Positions 29,117 through 37,152 of a DNA stretch of 64,000 nucleotides are shown here, one piece after another. Both the position numbers and the translations under genes were made by a program. The notes beneath the pieces were generated by a model. It saw only the letters and a list, made by a program, of their open reading frames with translations, was not told the origin of the DNA and ran no database searches. The DNA comes from Lachnospiraceae bacterium A4 (GTDB taxonomy: Bacteria; Bacillota; Clostridia; Lachnospirales; Lachnospiraceae): NCBI GenBank assembly GCA_000403215.2, contig KE159538.1:663562-727561 (forward strand), written 5' to 3'. Every line of letters begins with the position of its first letter. The stretch's first letter is position 1.

Positions 29117-29144
29117 TTGCAATAATTACCACATCTGTTATAAT
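29117..29144 (+). promoter_or_regulatory. Candidate promoter of tRNA-Arg
   Basis: TTGCAA (29117-29122) and TATAAT (29139-29144) are spaced by 16 bp and end 27 bp before the tRNA. Confidence 0.7.
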
Positions 29145-29171
29145 AAAAAGGTACATGATTAATATGTACTC

Positions 29172-29243
29172 GTTTCCTTAGTTAAATGGATATAACAGCC
29201 CCCTCCTAAGGGGCAGTTGAGGGTTCGATTCCCCCAGGGAACG
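29172..29243 (+). tRNA. tRNA-Arg (anticodon CCU)
   Basis: The acceptor stem GTTTCCT (29172-29178) pairs with AGGGAAC (one G-U). The anticodon stem GCCCC/GGGGC encloses the loop CTCCTAA, giving anticodon CCT, read as CCU, for AGG codons. The T arm has the loop TTCGATT with one A-C mismatch in the stem. The discriminator is G and no CCA is encoded. Confidence 0.93.
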
Positions 29244-29263
29244 TTATAGAACCAGTTCTACAG

Positions 29264-29302
29264 AGCATTGAAACCTTTGGCAAAGATTTTCAATGCTTTT
29301 CT
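29264..29302 (+). terminator. Intrinsic terminator after tRNA-Arg
   Basis: AGCATTGAAA (29264-29273) pairs with TTTCAATGCT (29288-29297), followed by TTTCTT. Confidence 0.8.
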
Positions 29303-29338
29303 TATTATAGTTTTCAGTAGTAATATAGAGGAGTTATT

Positions 29339-30295
29339 GTGAATTACATTGTTTTCGATTTGGAGTGGAATCAGGCTGCCGATTTGAAAACAAGGCGTGA
29401 GAACCGTCTGTTGTTTGAGATTATAGAAATCGGCGCGATTAAATTAAATGAGAAAAAAGAACTGCTGGGTGATTTCCATGAGCTCATCAAACCACAGGTG
29501 TTTCATGCAATGAATCAGGTGACAGGCGAATTGATTCACCTCAAAATAGAGCAGCTTGAAAACTGCCGTTCGTTTGCTGAGGTAGCTGCTGACTTTCTGG
29601 CATGGTGCGGCAGTGATTATATTTTTTGCACATGGGGGAATCTCGACCTGACTGAATTGCAGAAAAATATGGACTATTACAATATGACACCCGTGTCAGA
29701 AAAAACGATACGCTTCTACGATGTGCAAAAATTATTTAGTATCGCGTTTGAGGACCGTACCGTGAGGCGTACTTTACAATATGCGGTGGAGTATCTTGGA
29801 ATTGAGACAGATGAGGCATTTCACAGGGCGTACACGGACGCCTATTACACAGCCGAGGTGGTAAAGAGAATCACAGACCACCGCGTTTTTGAGAATTATT
29901 CCTTTGACACCTACCGCGTACCGAGAAATAAATCCGAGGAGATTAAGATTCAGTTTGCGGATTATTATAAATACATTTCAAGAAAATTTCCAGATAAGCT
30001 GGCGGCGATGGCTGACAGGGATGTCATTTCTACGAAGTGTTATCTCTGCGGTGCGAGGACAAGGCGGAAAATTCCGTGGTTTACGACAAATGGAAAACAT
30101 TATTATACGATAGCCGTCTGCATGAAGCATGGACCCATCAAGGGAAAAATCCGCCTGCGCAGATCAGAGGACAATATGGTCTATGTCATCAAAACCATGA
30201 AACAGGCAGGCGCAGAGGTGGAAGCCGACGTGATAAACAAAAAAGAGCAGGTTCGAAACAGCAGAAAAGAGCGCAGAAGAGGAAAGCATAGCTAA
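29339..30295 (+). CDS. DEDDh 3'-5' exonuclease family protein with a C-terminal Cys/His motif
   Basis: The 318-residue protein starts at GTG 29339 after GAGGAG. The exonuclease domain covers residues 1-185. Asp and Glu of motif I are in IVFDLEWNQ. The second Asp lies in CTWGNLDLTELQ. The His and last Asp are in FHRAYTDAYYTAEVV. This resembles RNase T/KapD-type nucleases. The C-terminal region adds CYLCGARTRRKIPWF and AVCMKHGP, whose cysteines could bind a metal, and then a very basic tail (RNSRKERRRGKHS) for nucleic acid binding. The stop lies inside a terminator shared with the next, convergent gene. Confidence 0.85.
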   Translation: MNYIVFDLEWNQAADLKTRRENRLLFEIIEIGAIKLNEKKELLGDFHELIKPQVFHAMNQVTGELIHLKIEQLENCRSFAEVAADFLAWCGSDYIFCTWGNLDLTELQKNMDYYNMTPVSEKTIRFYDVQKLFSIAFEDRTVRRTLQYAVEYLGIETDEAFHRAYTDAYYTAEVVKRITDHRVFENYSFDTYRVPRNKSEEIKIQFADYYKYISRKFPDKLAAMADRDVISTKCYLCGARTRRKIPWFTTNGKHYYTIAVCMKHGPIKGKIRLRRSEDNMVYVIKTMKQAGAEVEADVINKKEQVRNSRKERRRGKHS

Positions 30296-30318
30296 CATAT
30301 AGCTAATGCTTTCTTTTT
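30282..30318. terminator. Bidirectional terminator containing two stop codons
   Basis: GAAAGCAT (30282-30289) pairs with ATGCTTTC (30306-30313), and AGCTA/TAGCT extend the stem inwards. T runs follow on the plus strand (30314-30318). The stops of the exonuclease (30293-30295) and of the carboxypeptidase (30303-30305) lie in the hairpin. Confidence 0.85.
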
Positions 30319-31877
30319 CTTGATATGCGGTAGCTTCTCGAGCTTCTGCGCGCCTCCCTTCTGGCAGCGCGGATTTCCTTTTGACGGCTGCGCCGCCGCA
30401 GGCTGCTCTGGCCTCGGGGGGAGAAGCTGTAATTGTGAATGACTGAGCGTATAATGAGAAAAACTGCAAGCAGAATCACCGTGATCATAATACCTAAGAT
30501 GACTTTCTTGATATCAATATAGATGATTCTTGTCTGCTCTGTCTGTTCCTGTGCAGAGGGGGGGGCGGCGGCAACCATCTCACCCTCAGGAGGAGCCGAT
30601 TCGATTTCGACATCTGTGTCATTATTGCTAAACCGAAACGCGGGAACGCTGGATTTGTAGAACTCCAGATTGCAGCCGCCCACGGGGATGTCATTGTAGG
30701 TGTAATTGATCGTAGCAATGACATTTGTGTCAGGTGACTGGTCCGCGTAGGTCAGCGTTGAGACGGTGTCTGTAAATTCCGCCGTGTTCGGCAAAATGAC
30801 ATAAGCGTCATTTTCTATGGAGATAAGCGGCGTCGAATCGCCAAACAGATCATCTTTTGTGTCAAAGAAATCCATCGTGTCGATATTGTATTTGGTCTCG
30901 TGTTCTTCGATTGATACGCGCTGAAAATTCTCAAATCCATATTGGAAGAGCGTGATGGTATCTTCAAACTGATAAGGTGTCTCCTCGGTGAAAATGACGC
31001 ACACAAGCTTCATGCCGTTCTTCTCGGCGCCGGAGACTAAGGTCTGGCGCGACTGCGAGACAAATCCTGTCTTGCTGCCAAGAAGGTATTCGTACTCGTA
31101 GGGTTTTCCCTTGTACAACTGGTTTTTTGAGGCAATCCAAGCGTCTTCTTCATCGTCGGGTTTCAACCGGAAGTGATAGCTGTTTGTGGAGGACATTTTG
31201 CACAACAGTTCATTTGAAAAAAATTCGCAGCCGATGAGTGCGAGATCGTAGGCGCTGGTGTAGTGGTTCTCGTCAAAGAGTCCATTGCAGTTTGTAAAAT
31301 TGGAATCGGTGCCGCCGAGATCTTTTACTTTTTGATTCATCAGCTCTGCAAATGCTTTGACACTTTTTTCGTTGGTGAGCTTTTCTGCGACGTGTTCGCC
31401 GACGGCGCTTGCAACTTCGTTTGCAGACTTTACGAGCACACAGTAGAGCGCCTGCTCCATCGTGATGGTGTCTCCTGTATCCACGCCGCCGAGCTTGGAC
31501 CCGTCAACTGGCACATCATAAATGGCATCGTGGGAGAAAGTGACTACTTCGTCCATTGTGCAGTTCTGCATGGCGAGCAGGCATGTCAGAATTTTGGTCG
31601 TGCTGGCAGGATAGCTTTTCTCATGGATATTTTTGGCATAGAGAATTGTGTGCGTGTTCATCTCCATCAGGATTGCGGACTGTGCGCCGATGGCAGGACC
31701 CTGCGGCCAGTTTTCGATTGCGTTGGACTGTATGGGAAGCGTCTTTCGCTGTTCCATCTGCGCTGCAAATTCTTCTGCGGCAAAGGCAGTGCCTGTACAT
31801 GGCGCGCTTTGGAGCAGCATTGCAGCCAGCAGTGTACATGCACTGATTTTATAAAATAAATGTTTTATTATTTTCAT
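30303..31877 (-). CDS. dacF: D-alanyl-D-alanine carboxypeptidase (PBP5/DacF type)
   Basis: The 524-residue enzyme trims the terminal D-Ala of peptidoglycan stem peptides outside the cell. An N-terminal signal peptide precedes the cleavage region (LLAAMLLQSAPCTGTAFAAE). Active-site motifs are STTK in SYPASTTKILTC, SAN in VKSANEVASAVG, and KTG in LLGSKTGFVSQ. A C-terminal membrane segment (VILGIMITVILLAVFLIIRS) and basic cytosolic tail (RRRSRQKEIRAARREARRSS) follow. ATG 31877 is preferred because AAGGGA precedes it; ATG 31910 in frame has no ribosome-binding site. The gene is convergent with the exonuclease gene. Confidence 0.93.
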   Translation of the reverse strand: MKIIKHLFYKISACTLLAAMLLQSAPCTGTAFAAEEFAAQMEQRKTLPIQSNAIENWPQGPAIGAQSAILMEMNTHTILYAKNIHEKSYPASTTKILTCLLAMQNCTMDEVVTFSHDAIYDVPVDGSKLGGVDTGDTITMEQALYCVLVKSANEVASAVGEHVAEKLTNEKSVKAFAELMNQKVKDLGGTDSNFTNCNGLFDENHYTSAYDLALIGCEFFSNELLCKMSSTNSYHFRLKPDDEEDAWIASKNQLYKGKPYEYEYLLGSKTGFVSQSRQTLVSGAEKNGMKLVCVIFTEETPYQFEDTITLFQYGFENFQRVSIEEHETKYNIDTMDFFDTKDDLFGDSTPLISIENDAYVILPNTAEFTDTVSTLTYADQSPDTNVIATINYTYNDIPVGGCNLEFYKSSVPAFRFSNNDTDVEIESAPPEGEMVAAAPPSAQEQTEQTRIIYIDIKKVILGIMITVILLAVFLIIRSVIHNYSFSPRGQSSLRRRSRQKEIRAARREARRSSRSYRISRKRKH

Positions 31878-32065
31878 TGAACAAATCCCTTCATAGATTT
31901 TGTATGACATATAGAATGACTCACTATTAGATTGTACACTATTTTTATAAAAATGTAACCCGATTATGAAATTTTAATAATCACACATTTTGTCATAAAA
32001 TATGGTAAATTGTATAAAATTGTGCAAAAAACATGTAATTTATAAATTTTTGGTGAAATTTATAT

Positions 32066-32094
32066 GTGACAAATATAAACCTAAGGTGTAGAAT
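32066..32094 (+). promoter_or_regulatory. Candidate promoter of the trmB-mrp operon
   Basis: GTGACA (32066-32071) and TAGAAT (32089-32094) are 17 bp apart. They lie in the 294-bp divergent region between dacF and trmB, 78 bp upstream of trmB. The -35 is one base off TTGACA. Confidence 0.5.
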
Positions 32095-32171
32095 AAGATA
32101 GAGTGGATATATTTGGTAATAAAATATAGTGTGAAAGTATTTACAATCATAGAAAATATGGAGTATGAACG

Positions 32172-32810
32172 ATGAGACTTAGGAATGTGACAGGTTCGCG
32201 GGAGGTTATCGCATCGAGCCGCTTTGTGGTGCATGAGCCTTTTGAACAGCGTGGAAAATGGAATGAGGTTTTTGGCAGCAGCAATCCGATACAGATTGAG
32301 ATCGGCATGGGCAAGGGTCAGTTTATGATGCAGCTTGCAGCGCAGAACCCAGAGATTAATTATATTGGCATTGAGAAATATTCGACGGTGCTGCTGCGCG
32401 CGGTGCAGAAGATGGAGGTGCAGGAGATCACAAACCTGCGCCTGATTCGCATGGACGCGGAGGAGATCTGTGAAGTGTTTGGCAAGGGTGAGGTTTCGAA
32501 GATTTATCTGAATTTCTCAGACCCGTGGCCCAAGGACAGACATGCCAAGCGGCGTCTGCCCTCGAGACAGTTTCTTGCGCGGTACGATGAGATTCTTGCG
32601 GGCGATGGGCGGATTGAGTTCAAGACGGACAATCAGGCGCTCTTTGACTTTGCGCTTGGCGAGCTTGAGCCTGCCGGCTGGAAGCTAGAAGCAGTGACAA
32701 GAGACCTTCATCACGATGAAAAAATGCGGATTGGCAATATTATGACGGAATATGAGCAAAAATTTTCAGCAATGGGGAATCCTATCTATAAATACTGCAT
32801 TTACCGGTAA
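32172..32810 (+). CDS. trmB: tRNA (guanine-46-N7)-methyltransferase
   Basis: The 212-residue enzyme methylates G46 of tRNA. Motifs are the SAM-binding IEIGMGKGQFM, GIEKYSTVLLRAVQKME, and the catalytic NFSDPWPKDRHAKRRL. Length fits the family. It starts at ATG 32172 after GGAGTATGAACG and is 14 bp upstream of the first mrp-like gene, so it is probably the first gene of that transcript. Confidence 0.95.
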   Translation: MRLRNVTGSREVIASSRFVVHEPFEQRGKWNEVFGSSNPIQIEIGMGKGQFMMQLAAQNPEINYIGIEKYSTVLLRAVQKMEVQEITNLRLIRMDAEEICEVFGKGEVSKIYLNFSDPWPKDRHAKRRLPSRQFLARYDEILAGDGRIEFKTDNQALFDFALGELEPAGWKLEAVTRDLHHDEKMRIGNIMTEYEQKFSAMGNPIYKYCIYR

Positions 32811-32824
32811 AGGAGGGGTGTGGA

Positions 32825-33283
32825 ATGTTTGTTGTCTTTTTTCTGCTATGGATTATCTTTAATGGGCGCATCACAACAGAGATCGTGCTGTTTGGACTGG
32901 CGGTGTCTGCGGCGCTGTACTGGTTTATCTGCAAGTTTATGGAGTTTGGTCCGCGCAAGGAATGGGCATATCTCAAAAAGAGCGGTTATCTGATTCAATA
33001 TTTATATTATCTGATCAAGGAGATTATCAAGGCAAATTTTGAGACGATCCGTTTAATTTGTTCGGCGGGCAGGGTGGTAGAGCCAGTGCTTGTAGAGTTT
33101 GAGGTTCATTTTAAGACGGACACTTCGAGATTTCTGTTGGCAAATTCCATCACGCTCACACCCGGGACGATTACCGTTGCGGTAGAGGGGGACAAATTTA
33201 TCGTGCACTGTCTCGATCAGACACTGGCGGAGGGGATTTCTTCGTCTGTCTTTGTAAAGCTGTTAGAGAAAATTGAGGGATAG
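32825..33283 (+). CDS. mrpE: Cation/proton antiporter subunit, MrpE/MnhE family
   Basis: The 152-residue membrane protein has two or three N-terminal segments (VVFFLLWIIFNGRI, IVLFGLAVSAALYWFI). The family block SITLTPGTITVAVEGDKFIV then HCLDQT is present. ATG 32825 follows AAAGGAGGGGTGTGGA. It is the first gene of a nine-gene antiporter operon, and mrpF starts 14 bp after it. Confidence 0.88.
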   Translation: MFVVFFLLWIIFNGRITTEIVLFGLAVSAALYWFICKFMEFGPRKEWAYLKKSGYLIQYLYYLIKEIIKANFETIRLICSAGRVVEPVLVEFEVHFKTDTSRFLLANSITLTPGTITVAVEGDKFIVHCLDQTLAEGISSSVFVKLLEKIEG

Positions 33284-33297
33284 GGGGCAGTACAGCA

Positions 33298-33657
33298 ATG
33301 AATAGTGGAAATATTGTGTTGGAGTCCGCGTTTGATATCGCGATGACGATCTTACCGTTTTTGCTGGCAGTCATGGTGTTTGTCTGTTTAATTCGCGCCA
33401 TCAAGGGACCGAGGGTTGCGGACCGCATCGTGGCGATCAATATGATGGGAACAATGACGATGGTCATCATCGCGATTTTGTCGGTCAAGATGAATGAGGG
33501 ATATCTCGTCGATATCTGCATTATTTATGCCATGATTTCATTTTTGGCAGTGACGCTTCTGACAAAGGTATATATGGGTGTGTACGCAGAGCGGCAGAAA
33601 AAGAAAGAGACAGAGAAAAAGGAGGAGGGACAGCATGATCGTACTACTGTGGATTAG
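33298..33657 (+). CDS. mrpF: Cation/proton antiporter subunit, MrpF/MnhF family
   Basis: The 119-residue protein has three membrane segments (MTILPFLLAVMVFVCLIRAI, MGTMTMVIIAILSV, IYAMISFLAVTLL) and the family sequence RAIKGPRVADRIVAINMMGT. The C-terminal tail is charged (KKKETEKKEEGQHDRTT). The following mrpG starts inside its last codons, a 23-bp overlap that suggests coupled translation. Confidence 0.88.
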   Translation: MNSGNIVLESAFDIAMTILPFLLAVMVFVCLIRAIKGPRVADRIVAINMMGTMTMVIIAILSVKMNEGYLVDICIIYAMISFLAVTLLTKVYMGVYAERQKKKETEKKEEGQHDRTTVD

Positions 33658-33970
33658 GTTTATTGTCGGAATCATCATGATTCTGTGCGGTCTGATTATT
33701 TTTGCAATTGAGCTTTTTGGTGTGTTTGAGTTTCACTATGTGCTCAACAGAATGCACGCGGCGGCGATGGGAGATACGCTTGGGATTGCGCTTAGTATGA
33801 CAGGGCTGATTGTGCTGTGCGGTCTGAATTTTACCTCGCTCAAAATGCTGCTGGTCGTCATCTTTTTGTGGTTTGCATCTCCAGTGGCATCGCATATGCT
33901 GGCGCGTTTTGAGGTGGTGACAAATGAAGAGCTTCACAGGGAATGTGATATAAAGAAGCTGTCCAAGTAA
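33635..33970 (+). CDS. mrpG: Cation/proton antiporter subunit, MrpG/MnhG family
   Basis: The 111-residue protein starts at ATG 33635 after GGAGGAGGGAC, inside the end of mrpF. Three membrane segments are visible (WIRFIVGIIMILCGLIIFAI, GDTLGIALSMTGLIVLCGLN, LVVIFLWFASPVASHMLARF). The conserved region NRMHAAAMGDTLG is typical of MrpG. Confidence 0.86.
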   Translation: MIVLLWIRFIVGIIMILCGLIIFAIELFGVFEFHYVLNRMHAAAMGDTLGIALSMTGLIVLCGLNFTSLKMLLVVIFLWFASPVASHMLARFEVVTNEELHRECDIKKLSK

Positions 33971-34003
33971 TCAGGAAAGCCTTATGAATGGAGGATGAGA
34001 GCT

Positions 34004-34294
34004 ATGGAAATATTTCAGATCGTTTTATTTATATTCTTGATCGTGTGTGCCATCTCTGTGAGTTTTTCGAGAAACCTGCTCAACTCGATCATTATCTTTA
34101 TGTCCTACAGCCTGATTATGTCTATTATCTGGATACTGTTGGAGTCGCCGGACCTCGCTATCACAGAGGCTGCTGTCGGCGCCGGCATCACGAGTATTCT
34201 GTTCTTTGTCACGCTCAAAAAGATTCATGCCATTGTCGCGATCAATGAGGACAAGGAGGACAAACATGTCAACAGGAAGGGGGGAGGAAAATGA
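34004..34294 (+). CDS. Antiporter subunit, MbhD/DUF4040 family
   Basis: The 96-residue protein has three segments and the signature LESPDLAITEAAVGAGITSI found in the N-terminal half of MrpB or in MbhD of membrane-bound hydrogenases. ATG 34004 is chosen; ATG 33995 lies too close to GGAGG. It overlaps the next gene by four bases (ATGA). In classical Mrp this part belongs to MrpA, which fits the absence of a full MrpA here. Confidence 0.8.
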   Translation: MEIFQIVLFIFLIVCAISVSFSRNLLNSIIIFMSYSLIMSIIWILLESPDLAITEAAVGAGITSILFFVTLKKIHAIVAINEDKEDKHVNRKGGGK

Positions 34295-35253
34295 GCCGTC
34301 TGTTATCGGAGGAGGAATACCGCAAGACCAAAGCCTTTAAGATTAGGCGCTGGTACCGCGGAGAGAAGGATCCTTATCTTGGCAAGGTTGAGATGAAACC
34401 CCAGAAGCCCTTTACGGAGGATATCAAGACGCAGAAGCAGCGCATTCATGACGAGGCAATCCTTCGGCGCAACATTTATGATATCGAGCATAACAAGAAA
34501 TTACAGATTTTTTCAAAGTTTTATAAAGTCGTGTCGATTGTCTTTGTCTTTACACTGATTGCGATACTGCTCTATGTAGTGTCCTATCTGCCGCCTGTGG
34601 GCAATGCGGCAAATCCTGACAACAATGAGGTTGCATCGAAGTATATTGAAGATGGCATGAAAGATACCGGTGCGGTGAACATTGTGACGGGCATGATTTT
34701 GGATTACCGCGCGTTTGATACCCTCGGTGAATCTAATGTGCTCTTTATTGCGACCTGTACGGTATTAATTTTGCTACGTGTTGACAATCGCTCAAAGAAG
34801 AAGGAGGAGGAGGAAAACGACCGCCTCTATGAGCCCAAAAATGATATTATCTTACAGAAAGTGGCTTTTTTTCTTGTTCCTATGATTATTATTTTTGGTA
34901 TTTATGTCATTTTAAATGGGCATTTATCGCCGGGCGGAGGGTTCTCCGGCGGGGCGATTATTGGTTCGGGTTTGATTTTGTATGTCAATGCGTTTGGCTT
35001 TAAGAAGATTGAGCGCTTTTTTACGCAGAAAACATACAAATGGATTTGTTTTGTGGCGCTATTGTTTTACTGTCTTGCGAAGACGTACTCATTCTACTGC
35101 GGCGCGCATCATCTTGAGACGGGGATTCCGCTGGGGACGCCGGGAGACATTCTCAGCTCTGGCCTGATTCTGCCGCTGAATATCTGCGTCGGCATGGTTG
35201 TCGCCTGCACGATGTATGCGTTTTATGCGATGTTCAGAAAAGGAGGTTTTTAA
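34291..35253 (+). CDS. Antiporter subunit with MbhE-like and MrpB domains and an N-terminal extension
   Basis: The 320-residue protein starts with about 75 charged residues with no match known to me (SEEEYRKTKAFKIRRWYRGE). Next comes a membrane region with YVVSYLPPVGNAA and the conserved IVTGMILDYRAFDTLGESNV, which corresponds to the MbhE-like end of MrpA. The C-terminal part is MrpB (VILNGHLSPGGGFSGGAIIG). It fuses two subunits that are separate in other systems. Confidence 0.82.
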   Translation: MSRLLSEEEYRKTKAFKIRRWYRGEKDPYLGKVEMKPQKPFTEDIKTQKQRIHDEAILRRNIYDIEHNKKLQIFSKFYKVVSIVFVFTLIAILLYVVSYLPPVGNAANPDNNEVASKYIEDGMKDTGAVNIVTGMILDYRAFDTLGESNVLFIATCTVLILLRVDNRSKKKEEEENDRLYEPKNDIILQKVAFFLVPMIIIFGIYVILNGHLSPGGGFSGGAIIGSGLILYVNAFGFKKIERFFTQKTYKWICFVALLFYCLAKTYSFYCGAHHLETGIPLGTPGDILSSGLILPLNICVGMVVACTMYAFYAMFRKGGF

Positions 35254-35258
35254 TCCAT

Positions 35259-35633
35259 ATGGGGGGAAATTTGCTTGCAAACTACGGTGAAGCAGTTGCG
35301 ATGATTTTGTTTGGCATTGGATTTTCGAACCTGCTTTTGCAAAAGAATTTAATTAAGAAAATTATCGGTCTGAATATCATGGACACGGCGACGTATCTGT
35401 TTCTTGCGGAAAAAGGGTATATCGCGGGGCGGGTTGCGCCGATTGTGGTGGACAATGTGACCAGCGTGGAGGCATATATCAATCCAGTGCCGAGTGGGCT
35501 TGTGCTGACTGGAATTGTGGTGTCGGTGTCGGTGACGGCGCTGATGTTATCACTGACCATACGGCTTTACAGAAAGTATCACACACTCGATATGGACGAA
35601 ATTTCGACAATGCTGAAAAAGGAGGAGGAATAG
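35259..35633 (+). CDS. mrpC: Antiporter subunit, MrpC/MnhC (NuoK-like)
   Basis: The 124-residue protein has three membrane segments with GEAVAMILFGIGFSNLL, IIGLNIMDTATYLFLA and VLTGIVVSVSVTALMLSLTI. This matches MrpC, a homologue of NuoK. AAGGAGG precedes the ATG at 35259. The next gene begins directly after its TAG stop. Confidence 0.88.
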   Translation: MGGNLLANYGEAVAMILFGIGFSNLLLQKNLIKKIIGLNIMDTATYLFLAEKGYIAGRVAPIVVDNVTSVEAYINPVPSGLVLTGIVVSVSVTALMLSLTIRLYRKYHTLDMDEISTMLKKEEE

Positions 35634-37151
35634 ATGGAGTTTATACGAAATTTTCCCTTCTTCAGTATTCTGTTATCACTTGGTTCGGGTGTGCTGACCT
35701 CTATTATGAACAAGAAAACCGCACGCCTGTGGAATACATTTATTCTCGCGGCAATCACTGTGATGTCAGCAGTACTGTTTGTGTATATGCTTGAGGTGGG
35801 AGAGCCGTATACCTTTATGATGGGGCATTTTCCGGCGCCTTGGGGCAATGAGATACGGGCGGGTGTGCTCGAGGCCGGAATGGCGCTCTTTTTCTGCCTG
35901 ATTATGCTGTTTTCCCTAAAGGGCGGACAGGAGCATATTGATGCGGAGGTTGAGGAGACGAAGGTCAATCTCTACTATATTATGATTAATCTGCTGCTGA
36001 GCTCACTTCTGGCATTAATCTACACGAACGACTTGTTCACGGCATATGTCTTTGTGGAGATCAATACGATCAGCGCATGCGGGTTAATCATGATTACGCA
36101 GAGCGGGCGCACGATTGAGGCGGCGACGCGCTATATGATTATGGCATCGCTGGGTTCTGGTCTGCTGCTGTTGGGGCTCTGTATTTTATATGATATTACA
36201 GGGCATCTTTTGATGAGCAGCATCAAGCAGAGCATTCTGTATGTCTATGCACAGGGGACTTATAATATCCCGCTGATCGCCTCGATTGGCATGGTGGTGG
36301 TCGGGCTTGCCATCAAGAGCGCGCTCTATCCTTTTCATACATGGCTCCCGGACGCATATGGCTACTCGACAGTTTCGAGTGCGGCGATTTTGTCGAGTCT
36401 GGTTTCCAAAGGATATATCTTTTTGTTGATTAAGATTTTTTTCCGCGTGGTTGGCTTTGACATTATTGTGGATTCTAAGATTGTGAATATTTTGTTTGTA
36501 TTTGGGCTGTTTGGCATGATTATGGGCTCTGTGAACGCCATTTTAGAAAATGATATCCGCCGCATGATTGCCTTTTCGTCCGTTGCGCAGATTGGATATA
36601 TCTATATGGGTCTGGGACTTGGGACGACGATGGGGATTGTGGCAAGTATTTTTCATATATTGTCCCATGCCTCCACCAAGTCGCTGTTGTTTGTTGCGGG
36701 TGTGGGGCTGACAGACGCCTCCGGCGGCAGCAAGAAATTTGAGGATTTGACCGGCAGCGGGTTTCGCAATCCGGCAGCAGGGATTGCCTTCACAATCGGC
36801 GCATGTTCTATGGTTGGTATTCCGCTGTTTTCCGGTTTTATCAGCAAGATGCTGTTTGCGGAGGCAGCAGTGCAGAACAGTCTGGCGAAGATGCTTCCGA
36901 CGATGATTTGTCTGGCAATCAGTACGGTGCTCAACGCGATTTATTTTATGAAAACGGTGATTCGTCTCTATACGCCAGCCAGCAAAAAGGTGCGCAACAC
37001 GCAGGCTGGTGAGGCGGCGGCAGTCAGCATGAGAGAGCATCCGCTCTATCATCTGGCTTTGCTGTGTATGGTCATTTTAAATGTGCTTCTCGGATGCTGT
37101 TCACAGCCGATTGTGGACTGGATTACAAGCGGTCTGTCGATGTTTGGTTAA
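35634..37151 (+). CDS. mrpD: Antiporter-like subunit 1, MrpD/NuoN family
   Basis: The 505-residue polytopic protein has about 14 predicted segments. Key charged residues of antiporter-like subunits are present: E142 in segment 5 (FTAYVFVEINTIS) and K228 in segment 7 (GLAIKSALYPFHTWLPDAYG). A conserved region around RRMIAFSSVAQIGYIYMGLG follows. ATG is directly after the mrpC stop. It resembles the most classical MrpD in the operon. Confidence 0.88.
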   Translation: MEFIRNFPFFSILLSLGSGVLTSIMNKKTARLWNTFILAAITVMSAVLFVYMLEVGEPYTFMMGHFPAPWGNEIRAGVLEAGMALFFCLIMLFSLKGGQEHIDAEVEETKVNLYYIMINLLLSSLLALIYTNDLFTAYVFVEINTISACGLIMITQSGRTIEAATRYMIMASLGSGLLLLGLCILYDITGHLLMSSIKQSILYVYAQGTYNIPLIASIGMVVVGLAIKSALYPFHTWLPDAYGYSTVSSAAILSSLVSKGYIFLLIKIFFRVVGFDIIVDSKIVNILFVFGLFGMIMGSVNAILENDIRRMIAFSSVAQIGYIYMGLGLGTTMGIVASIFHILSHASTKSLLFVAGVGLTDASGGSKKFEDLTGSGFRNPAAGIAFTIGACSMVGIPLFSGFISKMLFAEAAVQNSLAKMLPTMICLAISTVLNAIYFMKTVIRLYTPASKKVRNTQAGEAAAVSMREHPLYHLALLCMVILNVLLGCCSQPIVDWITSGLSMFG

Positions 37152-37152
37152 G

